Of a DNA stretch of 64,000 nucleotides, positions 11,574 to 24,840 are shown piece by piece. Each line of letters begins with the position of its first letter. Positions within the stretch are counted from its first letter, which is position 1. The DNA is taken from contig NC_083562.1 of the NCBI RefSeq assembly GCF_019925205.1, positions 12,276,001 to 12,340,000 on the forward strand, in the 5' to 3' direction. Source of the DNA: Metopolophium dirhodum. Taxonomy: Eukaryota; Arthropoda; Insecta; Hemiptera; Aphididae. The notes beneath the pieces were generated by a model. It saw only the letters and a list, made by a program, of their open reading frames with translations, was not told where the DNA came from and searched no databases. The position numbers and the translations under genes were made by a program.

Positions 11574-13274
11574 ACAGGGTGTTTCACCATGTTTATCCTT
11601 GCAAATAACTAATTTCGTTATCTTTTGTGTATTTAAAACAATTAAGGTATCCATAGATGTTTTTGTATACAAATTATTAATTTGCTTTCTAATTTATTTA
11701 TTATCGTTATGCTCAAGAATTTACTATTCATTTATAACTCTAAAATAGTTTATAATAGATTAATACTTAATAGAAATTATAAATTTTAGTTATTTCAGGA
11801 AAACAAAGCTTGAAATTGAATATCTATTACAATATTTTAAACTAAACAAAAATGTATTAATTTTTTTAGTTTTTCTAATAACTTTAATGACCTTAGTCGA
11901 AAAACGTATTTTTCGTAGACTAACATTGGGACTGGTGAGACATACATGGGTATAGCGATTTCTACATTGGTACCACCTCGAATTGTCCGGTCCGTTGCGG
12001 TTTGTCGGTTTGCTGGCATCGAACCTTGACTATAATACCCCCTAGAAAACGTGTGAAATATCCACGCTGTGTCGCTGTGCCACTTAGTTAAATGACGAAT
12101 ACAAATGTCGTCAGGCGTCAGGCGTGACAACCCTAACTATACACTCTACAGCTGTGGTGAACCAAATTTATCTTTTTCGACAAGTCGTATATCTGTAATC
12201 TATAGAAGTCTGTATATATGAATATTTTATCAAGTTTTCATTTTCCCCGCACGGCCGTATGAGAGTGAGTTGGGTGATTATATAATAATATAATACATTT
12301 AATATATATATATATTTATCCTGACAGATTTATACAAGTAAATATTAAAACATAAAAATTATTATCTGAACATAATTATTGTAATTTACATACGGGGGAT
12401 AAAATATTCGAGCACGAAGATCCTATATATAATGTCGGGTCCTGCATCGTATATGTTTTAATTATAGTATTACGGTGAACACAACAGCCACGCATTCACG
12501 CGTATAAATTTGGTTCGTATTCGAATTTTCGGACGATCGGTCACTACCCCAATATATTTGCTGCAATATGTTTATCGTGTAGTCTTGCTTGGCACCTAGA
12601 CTCATCCAATGCATATATATTATACAAGTAAAATAATTCTTACGGTATACCTACCTGACCAATAAAATAACTTTTGTTCTAGTCTAAATTTTTTTACTTG
12701 TAACCTACTGTACAGAAGAGCGACATCCACTTACCCGCTTTTTATTTTTAATACTGAAGATAAAAATTTTTAATTATATTATTTAAAAAATATATATAGG
12801 TAATATCATTAGTAAATTTGTAAATCTAGTTTTAAAAAAAATTTTGATTGTAAAAACTTTTATTTAAGTCATCATCATGTCCTTAGTACCTACCTATTAG
12901 TTTATTTTTTACCATTTTTTGAAATCTCATTATTTTTGTTAAGTAAATTTGATTCAATCGCAAAAAACACTTCGAACTCAAAAAGTATAAACATTTTTTT
13001 AAAAATATTTTAGGAGAATTTTTAAATAAATATCTATACCAGTTAAAATCCAAATATTATTTTAAATGTTATTACTTTTAAATTTAATGAATTTACTTCT
13101 AAAATTTGACAATTTGATTTAAATTTGTTGATTTCTAGTATTAAAAACAAAAATAAAAAATGTTATATTATACGTGTAGGGTATGAGTAAATAAATTATA
13201 TAAAAAAAAAATTATAAAATATTGATTTAACAAAAGTTATTTAATTTTAAGGTCTTCCTGTTACACCCTGTATA
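11574..13274. mobile_element. Possible element bounded by inverted TACAGGGTGT ends
   Basis: TACAGGGTGTTTCACCATG at 11574 and, inverted, TACAGGGTGTAACAGGAAG ending at about 13274. Only the first ten bases pair well, so these may be ends of two different elements of one family. Similar ends bound 36452-36828 and 37206-38296. Inside, 11935-12130 is GC-richer with no clear coding, and 12690-12745 holds the outer end of repeat family A (reverse: CTTGTAACCTACTGTACAG, then GAGCGACATCCACTTACCCG). Confidence 0.3.
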
Positions 13275-14510
13275 CCTATACAATTTATATACATAAATAT
13301 TTTAATACATAATAGTTTTGATATTTTCTAGTGACTGTGTTATACTGTTATTATTACGTCTTGTCACATAACTTATCTATAGAGTGAACACGCGTGGTTT
13401 TTGCAGATTAAATCCAGCGCGGCGCGGCGTTGCGCAAAAGCGCGCAAAGCAATATAGTAATTGCGACACGACCAGAGAAAGTGCACGTGTGCTCTGTTGG
13501 CAGGCTGATTTATTATAATTGATATATCTGTTGCGATACAATATGTGTCGCACACAATGTGTCCCGTTATAAATGGACTAAATTACAATATAAAAAATTT
13601 TAGGACAACGTGAAATGTCTTCGTGTATAATGTATGTATCTATAGGTAGGTACGCGGTCGTATCGTGTAATTTATTTAGAATAAATTGGACGCTCTAAAC
13701 AAAAGACAACGACCGTGAAGCGCGCGGATGTTAAAGTGTTATTGGCGTATTGCATTGACTATTCGAGTAATAGCAACTGTTTTCGAACATACTGTCCATC
13801 ACTATAATATTGATAGATAATATATTAGCAGACGACAGTATCTAAAATAAATATAATAATACTAATAGTATAATGATATTTTGGACGCGACCTATGTACA
13901 GTCTATACTCTATAATATGATGCGTTATTACTTGTTAGGTCATGTTCATAAATAACAAGCGCCTTCAGAAGACGTATTTTAAGGTCAATGGACGACGACG
14001 AGGCGTCCTATTCAATGTCAAGTGCATATATTTAATATGCATATTATATGTGTGTCTCTGTTGATAAGTGAACAAAAACAAAAAATGAAAGTGTAGTTTA
14101 AATCATTGAATTTTTTTTATTCTTAATACTCAAAAGTTCTAGTGCAAAATTTTAAATTTGGACGAGTTTTTTTTTAAATCATTGCTTTTGTAGCGATATT
14201 TAAACTTGCAATTTAATACACCCGTTATATACAGAAATTTAGTGGTTGCGCGTAAACGTCAATATGGTTCTATATTGTTTTTAATTAATATAAAATGTGT
14301 ATAAAATTATTAATTAATATACAATTTATAAAGAGTTACTTTTGTAATTATTTCTCGTTATTGTTTTATTAAAATGTTTTATCTCTAAAACATATCAGGC
14401 TGACCAATGGTTTGTGAATATTGCAGACTGCAGTAGATTCTTAACTATTAACGATATTTCCTTAATATAATAACATATAATATAGGTACAACCCACCTAC
14501 CTATTTGGTA
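13275..14510. other. Noncoding DNA with a CpG-rich patch
   Basis: 13390-13500 is CpG-rich (GCGCGGCGCGGCGTTGCGCA, then GCGCGCAAAGC), with another small patch at about 13700-13740. These may be regulatory or former exons. No splice-bounded coding found. The rest is AT-rich. Confidence 0.3.
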
Positions 14511-14512
14511 CT

Positions 14513-14767
14513 TGTTTTTAAGGTTCCATACGGTAAAACGGGACCTATTACTAAGGGTCCGTCTGTCACCAGGCTGTATCTCATGAACAATGAAAGTCAA
14601 AAAGTTGAAATTTTCACAGATTATGTATTTCTGTTGCCGCTATAACAACAAATACTAAAAATCCTAGAATATATAATATAAGCAGTGTTGCCAACATATT
14701 TATAGCTAATGATGGTACGGAACCCTTCGTGCGCGAGTCCAACTCGCACTTGGCCGATTTTTTTTTG
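14513..14767 (+). mobile_element. Conserved insect dispersed repeat (GGTACGGAACCCTTCGTGCG type), about 255 bp
   Basis: Runs from AAGGTTCCATACGGTAAAAC through GTCTGTCACCAGGCTGTATC, TGTTGCCGCTATAACAACAA and GGTACGGAACCCTTCGTGCG to CGAGTCCAACTCGCACTTGG followed by CCGA and a T run. I recall almost the same core blocks from very many lepidopteran sequences. It has no coding capacity. Its class (MITE, Helitron-derived or LINE 3' tail) is not certain. It is unlike its AT-rich surroundings and well preserved. Confidence 0.6.
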
Positions 14768-16610
14768 TTATTTTTGAGGAATAATTTCAGAAAAAAGTAT
14801 GAGCTGCAGTCTGTAGAGTTATTTGGTACTTATAGAGTTCAACAAAAATATCGAATTAATCACCTTGTAATAAAATCGTAGTTTGCATTATCTCATCTGT
14901 TTTACTATTGTACATAAGTAGATACCTCATAAAACGTGTACAATGGTGTAACTTTTTTTGTATTTGTTTTATTGGATAAATTGTACATATTATACGAGTA
15001 CATTGACGGTATTATAAATAAATGATGTATAGGTACATAATAAATAGTAATATAAAACATTTTACGAAAAGAAAATTGGCTAAGAAAAAATTCAGGCACC
15101 ATTATTCGTTTGTTTGAAGCACAAACATGTTTACTGCGTTGATCTATATACAGATGGAAAACATTTGCGCGCTATCGCTGTGTGTTCAGAGATTTCAAAA
15201 ATGCTTTATTATAGAATATTATATGCTCCGCTTGAAAATCCCGCGCGGGCCACCTATATAATTTGAATAATAAATTTACAAGGCAGTCCCACGGCCACAT
15301 AATATGGCTCGCGGGACCATGGTGTTGTAGGTTTTTTCTTTTTTAAAACTAATTTAACGACTTCGTTATTCGCTTTCTAGACCCATTTTTGAGTATTCCT
15401 AGTTAATAGTTAATCTATACAAATATACATACTTTATTATATTATATATTATACAATATCATAGTAAATATTAATTGTCGTCGTCCATGTGTATTTGTAG
15501 TCACAGAATAATAGCGTGGTGTACGGTGTACTTTTATCATAAGTCATTTACTATAAATATAATATAATATATAATATTATGTATATATAGTACACACGTA
15601 CTCTATTATTTTAATTTTTTATCCCACACACACTGCACACACACGATGTCGATAGCAGCTGAGGTCGTCGATACTATACATATTCTCAGCGGGAGATACT
15701 GCGATAGCATTATACAAGTAAACCTGCGCGTACAAACATCCCTTACGTCACACACAACGCAGTACGACACACCAAATATTCGTCGTGTATGCTATGTATA
15801 CTGTATAGTGTATACTAAACACACTACGTTTGGTGCCCTCCCGTCGAGTGTCGAGCATATAGACCGTCTCTCGACGATAAAAATTAATTACGACACACAC
15901 GATCCGAATAGGCTAATGCAGCCACCAGGACAAGAGAGCATAATAATAATATATGTTTGCCTCGAAGAGGTCATGATACCACGCGTGTGTGTGTATAATG
16001 TCGAGGCAACAGTTATTTTTTCATTTTTTTCCGTTTCCATCTCTCTCGGCAACGACGACGCTAGGCGGTGTCCACAGACACACACACAGATACATGCACA
16101 AGAAGAGTATGTAGGATTTGTGTGCGAGATAAGGATAGGTACTTGCGGATTACTCAACTGCGCGGGGTCCAGTCACGATTTTTAAGTATTAAAAACAGCA
16201 CGTAGCACGAACGTGAGAGAGAAAGCAACTTTGGTTGTATTATAATATACATCAGTATATCTATAATAGAGGTGCATGAGGCGGCGTCGGTGGCGTATAT
16301 ACGAAAAACTACAGCCGACGATATATATGGGTCAAATGCGCCCCGCAGGATAATAACCCAGATCACAACGCATCGAGGATGTCACTTTGAGTCTATCGTA
16401 CATAATATATAATTATATTATTGTAGGTAATACATAATCGGAGTCCGGAGATTGATATATATGTCACTATTGTCACACTGTTGTTAGTTTCTATATAATA
16501 AGAATTTAGTCGATGCAGGTTGCACGGCTTTAGAAGCACTAAACTATGCTTAGTTCGAATTTGTTTAAAATAAATACATAAAAATTGATAAAAAATATAA
16601 TACACTGGAA
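14768..16610. other. Noncoding DNA with a GC-richer block and a long chance frame
   Basis: From about 15600 to 16350 the DNA is richer in CpG and CA/TG runs. An ATG frame over 15646-16185 (179 codons, +) has a TATATATA-like stretch 60 bases upstream, but no domain, no biased codon use that I can see and low-complexity patches. I rate it as probably noncoding, possibly within an untranslated transcript. Confidence 0.3.
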
Positions 16611-16617
16611 TATGTTA

Positions 16618-16818
16618 TCGACCTATTATGAAACTTAATGGTAAGAATATTATCTGTGTTTTGTTGGAAGTTTTTTTACGATAATTCAGTATAAGTTTTG
16701 CGTGTATAATAAATGTAAATTAAAAATGCTCATAACTCACTTAAAAACTGAATTATCGTAAAAAACTTCTAACAAAACACAGGTAATGTTCTTGCCGTCA
16801 AGTTTCATAATAGGTCGA
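16618..16818. mobile_element. Fold-back element: 72-bp inverted repeat arms around a 56-bp loop
   Basis: Left arm 16618-16690 (TCGACCTATTATGAAACTTA to TACGATAATTCAGT) and right arm 16747-16818 (ACTGAATTATCGTAAAAAAC to GTTTCATAATAGGTCGA) pair over about 72 bases with some 8 mismatches and one extra T in a T run. RNA from either strand would form a long hairpin. It probably represents a fold-back MITE. No coding. Confidence 0.8.
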
Positions 16819-19800
16819 TTCACTCTAATTTTTAAGCTAACGGCATAAAACTTGAATTTTTGAGCGTAAATTTGTTATGTTTCTTGTTTTTAAGACGGAG
16901 ACAACACATGCGGGTGTGGCGTCCTCTTAATTATGCACGGATTATTGTTATTGTTCTTTCTGAATATCTATCCATGGGCATTGCAAAGTTCAAACACCGA
17001 ACACAAAATTAAAAATCTTCAATCGAACTTTTCGTATTGATCTCGATCTTTTTTTGTTGTTGTTGAGTTTGAGTACCTATGCCCTATAATACTCTCATAT
17101 TCACATATACTTCATTGTTAATGGTGTGCACATACCATAATTGTTACTACTCAGCGACCGGTAAGATTTTGCGAGGGAAAGAGACTAAAACCAACTATGC
17201 ATATATTATAAATATTGTACATGTCATATAATATTATTGATAATAATAATATATTCCCCATGGCGAAGGACCGATTTTCACTTTTCATCATTTGTAACGT
17301 ATAAATAATGATACGATTTTTATTTCATTCAATTTTAAAAACATTATTTGCTGGTAGTGGCTATTTTTTAATTTAAAATTATATAGTGCTATAATTTTTG
17401 ATAATCGCTCTGTGGTTGACCAATGATGTGGTGCTGACCCAGCTTTCACCGATAATGTCCGACTAAAAACGACCACAAACTGTGTGGTTTTTGTCTTTTT
17501 TTTCTGTCTCGACACTTTCGTAACTTCCATAAAAATATTAATCCAACATATTGCACCGATATTCGGTCTGTTTCATCGTCTTCACTCCAACTTTGTAGCA
17601 GCTTAATAGTGACGATTGAAAAAACACCAAAACAGTACCTATATATAAATTTAGTCGACTGTAGCCTGTAGGTAGTTTTATCATGATATATATATGCATA
17701 TGTATCGTCAACAGTAACTATTTTTCGTAAAGTATTTGAATTTTTCATTAGCTCGGAATAGTATAATTTGACGATACCTCTTATCGGAACTCTATATAAT
17801 ATAACCACACACTATATAATATACTATGTACAATATACGTACACATACGCGTATATAATATTTTATATACATAAATAAATACACCTGTATACGGTCGCGT
17901 GTCACCGGGAGTCATACGATACTGAACTACGGAGAAAGCGGAAAACGCATAATATATAACGCCCGAGTTTATGTGTGATAGGCGCCAAAGTGTTATTCAT
18001 TATCTCCGCCGATATCTGATTTTGCAGAGAAAAAAAAACTCGTATCCGGTACATAAAATAACCTCGGCGCGGGATAAAACGCGTGCAGTTGAATATTATA
18101 TTCCTCTCACCCGCGCGATTGTTAGATAACTTTTTAATATCGGTACCATTGGTATATACACGCATAGTATAATATAAAAGTTACATGCCGTCCCCCTGAC
18201 TATTTTACATTATATACAATTTAATATGTATATTCACTGAAGCATTTATAAATATTTTTATAGTTTATTTTGTGGAATCGATGAAATTTTGCAACTACCT
18301 TATCGCGGATATCGTGACTACCGAAGTCGCAGTTAGCCCCGGGCAGTGCACCACACATAATATAATAATAATAATATAATATACACACTACTATCGTATA
18401 CAATAAAAATTATACGCATTTATAAAGTATAAACACGAATATACGCGTAATGTGTATATGTAATTATTATATTACATTATTACCTATATGGCTATATAAA
18501 CATACATATTAAACGTACCTATCGAATGTTATTATTTCTACAATAACCCTCCCGCAAAACGTGCGATAAATTCCCAAACGTGTAATTTTATTTAAGCCGA
18601 CGATAAACGGCTTCTCGTCGATAACATAAGAGTTTTTTTTTAGTACCTAATAAAGATGTCGAAATTATACACAGTACAGGTTAAGCAGTCCGAAAAATGA
18701 TTTTATCAAAATGAGTGAATACCAGTTACCACTCACTCTACTTATATGCGTACAGTGACTTCTACTATATGGATTATCCTTTTTTACCGAGTACAGGTAG
18801 GTACAATTAAGTATTCGTTTTTGTGTTATTGTTTATAACATTTTAGCATACTTGGAGGATTTGTCGGTCATAAATCAACGTAGGTAGACTATAAAGTATA
18901 TTTATATTTATATAATATATATGGCATGTTAGGTTTTTTAAAACCAACCCGTTTCTGTTGAATATATCATCAAAAATAGTCAGAAACGATTTTCGTCTGA
19001 GCGATTTTTTATCCGTTTTTATTTCTAATGAAATCCGTTGCTTTATGGTGTTTAGTACATCGAATTGGCAGACACAACAAACGAGCGGAAGGTAATTTCT
19101 GGGACTATTTAGGAGTTTACGACGTTCATTATACATTTATACGTACCTATATAAATCCGTATTTGGGGTCTGTATGACTATACGAAAGAAGATTAATTTT
19201 TAACCATTGAATTCTATAATGGCTTCGTTGTAATGATTATAGTATAGGCGGAGTACGCGTACCTATATATCTAAATATAATACACATATTATTATATTAT
19301 AATATGACGTATATAATGTATAACAATTGAAAACCGTATATTATATGAGTACCTAATGCGTTTGTTGGAAGTATCCACAATCTATTTAACTATATGTTGT
19401 AATAATATAAATAAAAAATTTCTCGACGAATTCCGACGTTTACGTTTAAATTATATTTACCCGCTATATAAATTATATTATGCTTGTAAATAGGATTTTT
19501 AGATATTGGCATCATAAATACAAAAAAATTTTGTAGCGAATTTGACTAATATTCTGATTACCTATTGATAATATTCCATATTCAAGTACCCACCTATATT
19601 ACAATATCTATACATGTTATTTATTATTTAATAATTATTTGAATCGAGGAGTTATTTTTTTTTTCAAATTATCCATATTCACTTGTTTTTTAGTGTGGTA
19701 AGTAATTCTAAGTATCGTATTTCAGTATACTGAACGGTGCCAAAAGGAAAACAAGGCCACACCTACAGAATTCAACATAAATATTTAATATATATATAAA

Positions 19801-20260
19801 TAATATAACCAATATACATATTATATAGGTTTTAATTTCGGATAACTGTAAAACTTAAAAATTCAGTTTATATCAAGTTTTTATTTAACCATCATGATGT
19901 ATCCCATTAATAAATGTGTTGGAAATCGCTCACACTTAATTTATTATCGTTTCCTTAGGTAGGAATATGATTATAGTAGGTCGGTATACCCACAATGCCT
20001 GAGCATAATATTTTAATGGCATTAGTTAAGTTAGTGATGCCGCCTTAGATCCTATCATCATAGCCAGATATTAAAAATCCATCTCCCTATATTATAGAAA
20101 CGTATACATTATACCATATCAGCTACATTCGTACATTAACGTTCACTTAACTTTTTAAGCAACGTATTTAAACGTTGATAAGTTTTGTTTGTTTTTCAAT
20201 TTACTTAAATTAACTGTAGCGTAGTTTAAACAAAATCTTCACACCAAAAAACGTCGTTTA
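16819..20260. other. AT-rich noncoding DNA
   Basis: No gene supported. Several 60-120-codon frames on the minus strand (17288-17808, 17902-18165, 18843-19136) have no domains and no Met/splice logic. CpG-richer patches lie at about 17900-18130 and 18300-18350. Confidence 0.35.
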
Positions 20261-20264
20261 AAAA

Positions 20265-20440
20265 AAAAACCGGGTTGTCGCTTCACTGTATAGTTATTAT
20301 AATGGAGGTGTCGAGTGCATCTAATCATCATTGAGTAGGCCACTATAATGGATGTGTTAAAAACTTAAAGTATACATATCTTTATATAATATTATTGTTA
20401 ACAATTTATTTTTCTATTATAGTAATACTGTATGTTGAAC
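20265..20440 (+). repeat. Family A repeat, decayed outer-end fragment
   Basis: GGGTTGTCGCTTCACTGTAT, then CATTGAGTAGGCCACTATAA and TGGATGTGTTAAAA correspond to the GATGTCGCTCTGCTGTACAG and CACTGTAATGGATGTGTTAA blocks of the fuller copies. A short insertion (GTCGAGTGCATCTAATCATC) separates the two parts. Confidence 0.55.
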
Positions 20441-21062
20441 TAGTTTTAGTCAAAAACAATTCACATAGCTTATATCATAGAACTGACTTAGGGTTCTTAT
20501 TGATGTTATAAAGTATACGGCAAACATGCATAAAAAAAAATCATCATTGTAAAACTAATACATCCATTGCTCGGTATCTAAAAATACAATACTAATACGA
20601 TTTTCTCTTTTTGCACGACTGTATATTGTATACATCAACGCGCTGCTTATATTCCGACAATCCGACACTTATATATATCTCACCTAACCAACTATATAAG
20701 AATTCTCACTGTTTTTCGTCTCGTACAGCATATACTTTGTATCGGCGTTATTACTTATTATTATATTATTTAACCGTATCGTATGCCCACACAGCTATAC
20801 ACATTATAATGTGTTTGTGCAGTGGTTGAACTTCCGTCATCGTGGTCGACGCATGTTTCCGTCGACACGACGACGACAATATATATTATAATCTTTGCCG
20901 TACATACGCTACAACCATTGTGTATAATATATACGCTTGTGTTTTTTAATTGACCGAACGTGACTTCCTCGACGTTTCGGACACGGGTCGTGCGTGCCAC
21001 CGTCGTTGGGCAGCCCATGACAGCAAAAAAAAAATATATATATATGTATAATGTATATTTAT

Positions 21063-21087
21063 AGCAATAGCAGCTGCTGCTATTGCT
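21063..21087. repeat. Perfect 12-bp palindrome of GCA/TGC triplets
   Basis: AGCAATAGCAGC, one T, then GCTGCTATTGCT. It lies at the edge of a GC-richer stretch that ends in the donor-like GTAAGTTG at 21176. Confidence 0.85.
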
Positions 21088-23558
21088 GTTGCTATGTTGT
21101 AGCTGCTCCTGCGCGGAGAGAAAAACGTGCGTAGATGTTTGTTTGTTTTTTAGCGCAGCGACCGCGATGTCGGTAAGTTGATTTTAAATCGTATTTAGCT
21201 GTATACGCATTGCTAAATACTTAAGCACATACATATAACAGGTACAGGGTGATCCGTGAAAAACGGCCTGTGCGTTATTAAAAAATGTATATAGGTAACC
21301 TACATAATATAACATTATATTGAATATGGCCCCCATATAAGTATATAAAGGCGTGTGTGTGTGTGAGCGCGCGCGTGCCCACATAAAGTCATATTATTCA
21401 AGAAACGAATGTCTTTGTTTTTTTTTTTTTTTTTGTTAAAAAATAATTAATTTCAAAAGTCAAAACCAGTCACACCTAGTACTATACGAACTGCAGCCGG
21501 AATAAAGTAAATAGTATATCCATTATCCAGTGACCAGTTTAATTAAACATTTTGACTTAGATACTTTTAAATCAAATTGATAGGCCATTTGACCGGTTTT
21601 GAAATTCAATTTATTCGATTGCATAATTTACCTACAAATAGATGCGTATTGATAAAATAATCCATATTCTGCTTGGTAGGAACTCCGAAATGACCTATTA
21701 TTGTATATTAACATTGGTTTGTAATATTGATGTATAACTTAGGCTTATTCTTGATTGGAAAAGGTTTTCGGAACCATCATATGTTTCAAGAAATATTATG
21801 GTTATATCATATATTATACGTTTAAAAATAGACTATATTGTACGGATATTTATTATGTTAGCAGATAAGCTATAAAAAAGTAGAAGTATAAAATAAGAAT
21901 TATCAATGAATAATTTAAATTGTCAAAAGTGTTAAGAGTTTCAAAAGGTTTTGAACGACTTTTGTCTGTTTGCGCACGCATTTTATTACTCGATGAAAAA
22001 TCAAGTCATTGAATTTTTTATATGAACCAACTCGCTTGGGCGTGCAATGACAACACAACAATTAAAATCGGTTTTGATCGGTTGATTGTATATATACCTA
22101 TTAATAACAATGAAACGCGGCCAAGTGATAATGTCAATTTATCACTGTTAATTTTTTTACGTTTTCTCTAACGGGAGATATCTTTACGATGGAACGCATC
22201 ATTATCAAAAATAACAGTCATCTTGTAAATATATTTTAATTGACAATATTTTTTGGATCATTACCGGCTGTTTAGTACTGGATGAGGTTTGGTATGTATT
22301 GGTCTAAAGTCTAAACTGTGGTCAGTTAAATTATTTGAAAGAAAAAACATTATGATATTATATAGGTACCTATTTAATATTCAGAATATTTTATCGCTGA
22401 ATAACCCAATATATATATATTATATTCCATACCGAGAGGCAAGAATCATACAAAAAGCAAAGTTTAATTTTTTTGTATTTAGCATTCATAATATATTTTA
22501 GTACCTAGGTTTATTCGATAATGTAGGAATTGTGACATCAATATATTTGGTATAAATAAACAATAAACAATAAACTATAGAAATTATAAATAATAAATTA
22601 TTATACTGACTTTATTCACTACTGCAGGGTACTGTGTATTATACATTTATACGAAGGTGTTGGTGCGTATATAAATCAATAAAATTGCCATAATTATACC
22701 TTACAGGATTTCACTTATCATGATTTGTCAAAAATAGAAATAAATCTAAAAATCTCTTTTTTAAATTATATTTTTTATCGCGCTTCGATGAATACTTTTT
22801 GTATTTGTATTTTATTTTTGCTTGTCGTGGTGCAAATAAATAATTATAATTTAATAGATTTACAACTGGTTTATATTTCCACGTTCGGAATATTATAATA
22901 CATATTATATGTATAGGTATTGGGTCTGGGTGTACCATGTTTATACACATTTTATATATTAAGTATACTGTATACGCATGGTCAGACAGTATTGTTGTGT
23001 AAATATGACTTTATTCGATCGCTCTGGATAATTGATCTTACGTATATATAATTAATTCGAGCAATTACGAGAATTTATTGTTAATTTAAACGCCGAGACC
23101 TATAGCGCCTTAAAATTCAGTACAGGCGTTTGAGTTGTATCTAATTACACGTCATAGAGTTTTATAAATCAATCTTAATCTTAATTGAATAAAAATAAAT
23201 CGTCGAAAGTCATCTTATATGATAATCAGATAATATATATCAATCAAATGTCGTAAGTGTAAGTCATAGTTATGACCATAATAGGTAAATATATAATATA
23301 TAAATCGGCTCAGGTACCAGATATGAAGTCCCGTATTATTAATTCAAATAAATAATAATTTCGTTAGTTTTGGGTGCAATGTATGATGTAGGTACCTACC
23401 AAGTATTAACCAGCTCGTACGTGTATCAACGTAAAGCTATCTGTGGAGGTGCGGTGGCGGCGGGAGAACAGCTTCCGTTATCGGCGGAAAACGGGGTCGG
23501 CCGGTAAATCTCTCACGCGGCGGCGCACACCAAAGGAGAAATGCGCTTATACGACTCG

Positions 23559-23597
<39 letters not shown>
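23559..23597. repeat. (TAA)n microsatellite, about 13 units
   Basis: An uninterrupted ATAATAATA run. On the minus strand it produces a poly-Leu frame that should not be taken for a protein. Confidence 0.95.
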
Positions 23598-24639
23598 TAA
23601 TATTATGTGAATAATATACACACGTATACTTGACCGAATGATGACCCTCATCCATCTCACTTAGCCGCGTATTATTATTATTATCATTATTATTGTAATC
23701 GCCACTTATGCCGCAGTGGTCCGCGCAGTACCTTATACCTACATATATAGACCCGTCTACGTATATATTATAAATATAATATGTGTGTGTATTATTGGCC
23801 ACCGCGTACCGGCAGCCGCGTATCGCAAACACTCGTGGCGAATAGGTATAGGCACTGAATTATCTCCTGTTCATATATTATAATAATACAATATGTGTGT
23901 ATGCGAATGTGATTATAATACGATCGGTCGCCGTACAAGTTCATATTATATTGTATTATATATTAATATATTACTATATATGCATTTCTGCGGCCTGGTG
24001 CTAAAACCGGTCGGTCACTCGGGATGCGCGATCATCTCTCCTGCTGCGAACACATATATACACTCTCATATCTTTGCCTATATACGTATATCTTGTGTTA
24101 CTCGCACTTTGCCGAGTCCACTCGACCGTCCGAGAATGTATTATATAGATATAAATGTATAATATTATATATTATGTCGGGTCCACACAGAGTCTGGTTT
24201 TTGTTGTGTTTCTGTTTTAAAAAAAACAATTTAGATAGTCCCGTCCATGTTGGAAAAAGTCGAGTTTATGTTTTGTTTTGTTTTCTTGTCCAGCGTGGTA
24301 GTGTATACCCGGCATTATATCGTAAGTACTTATATGTTATAATATGTGTACCAGGTACCTACTAAAAATCCGTTTGAGCGCTGCTGCTGTTCGTTTAATA
24401 TATTTTACTATACTGTTGTAATAGCGATATTTAACTTTAAGTTTGATGATAGATCAATGTATTCTAATTTAACAACACAAGATGGGATCTGCTGGACGCA
24501 AATATCTTATGTTGCACGTGGATCAAAAAGAGGGAATACAAAAAATGTGCCGACATCCTCTACCCACTACCCTCTATCTATTACCATTTACCAAGATGGT
24601 ATACAAAAATTCAACGAATTATAAAATAGCTTAATCGAC

Positions 24640-24840
24640 TCCGCTGCGCAGCGACGAACTTTGTAACATATTAGAAGGCATGAACCAAGTGAAACAGGAA
24701 GAGGAAGACTGAGAACAAGTTATGTAAGACAGATAATGAATGATGCAGATTGCATGTGCTTACATATCTTGACAATTTTCAAGAATCCTGCAAACAATAC
24801 TGGAGTACATTATGGAGAATTTATTTTGTTGTTCGACAAA
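24640..24840 (+). pseudogene. LINE (non-LTR retrotransposon) C-terminal remnant
   Basis: The frame from about 24691 reads ETGRGRLRTSYVRQIMNDAD, close to the GRGRPRTSYIKQIMEDAG-type motif found near the C-terminus of many insect endonuclease/reverse-transcriptase LINE proteins. The upstream part is broken by stops and only about 150-200 bases are recognisable. It is a dead fragment. Confidence 0.55.

Larger units (their letters stand above)
20441..24630. other. Noncoding DNA with microsatellites and CpG patches
   Basis: Contains a perfect short palindrome (21063-21087), a T run (21418-21434), a TAA microsatellite (23559-23597) and CpG-rich patches at 20830-21020, 21105-21175 and 23430-23530. 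At 21157-21176 a T-rich tract ending TTTTAG, a 19-base GC-rich segment ending ATGTCG, and the donor GTAAGTTG are spaced like a micro-exon or the end of a first exon. No coding gene can be supported. Confidence 0.35.

Noticed and set aside
23437..23832. Minus-strand 131-codon frame with a poly-Leu run
   Set aside because: The Leu run is the complement of a TAA microsatellite, and the rest has no domain.
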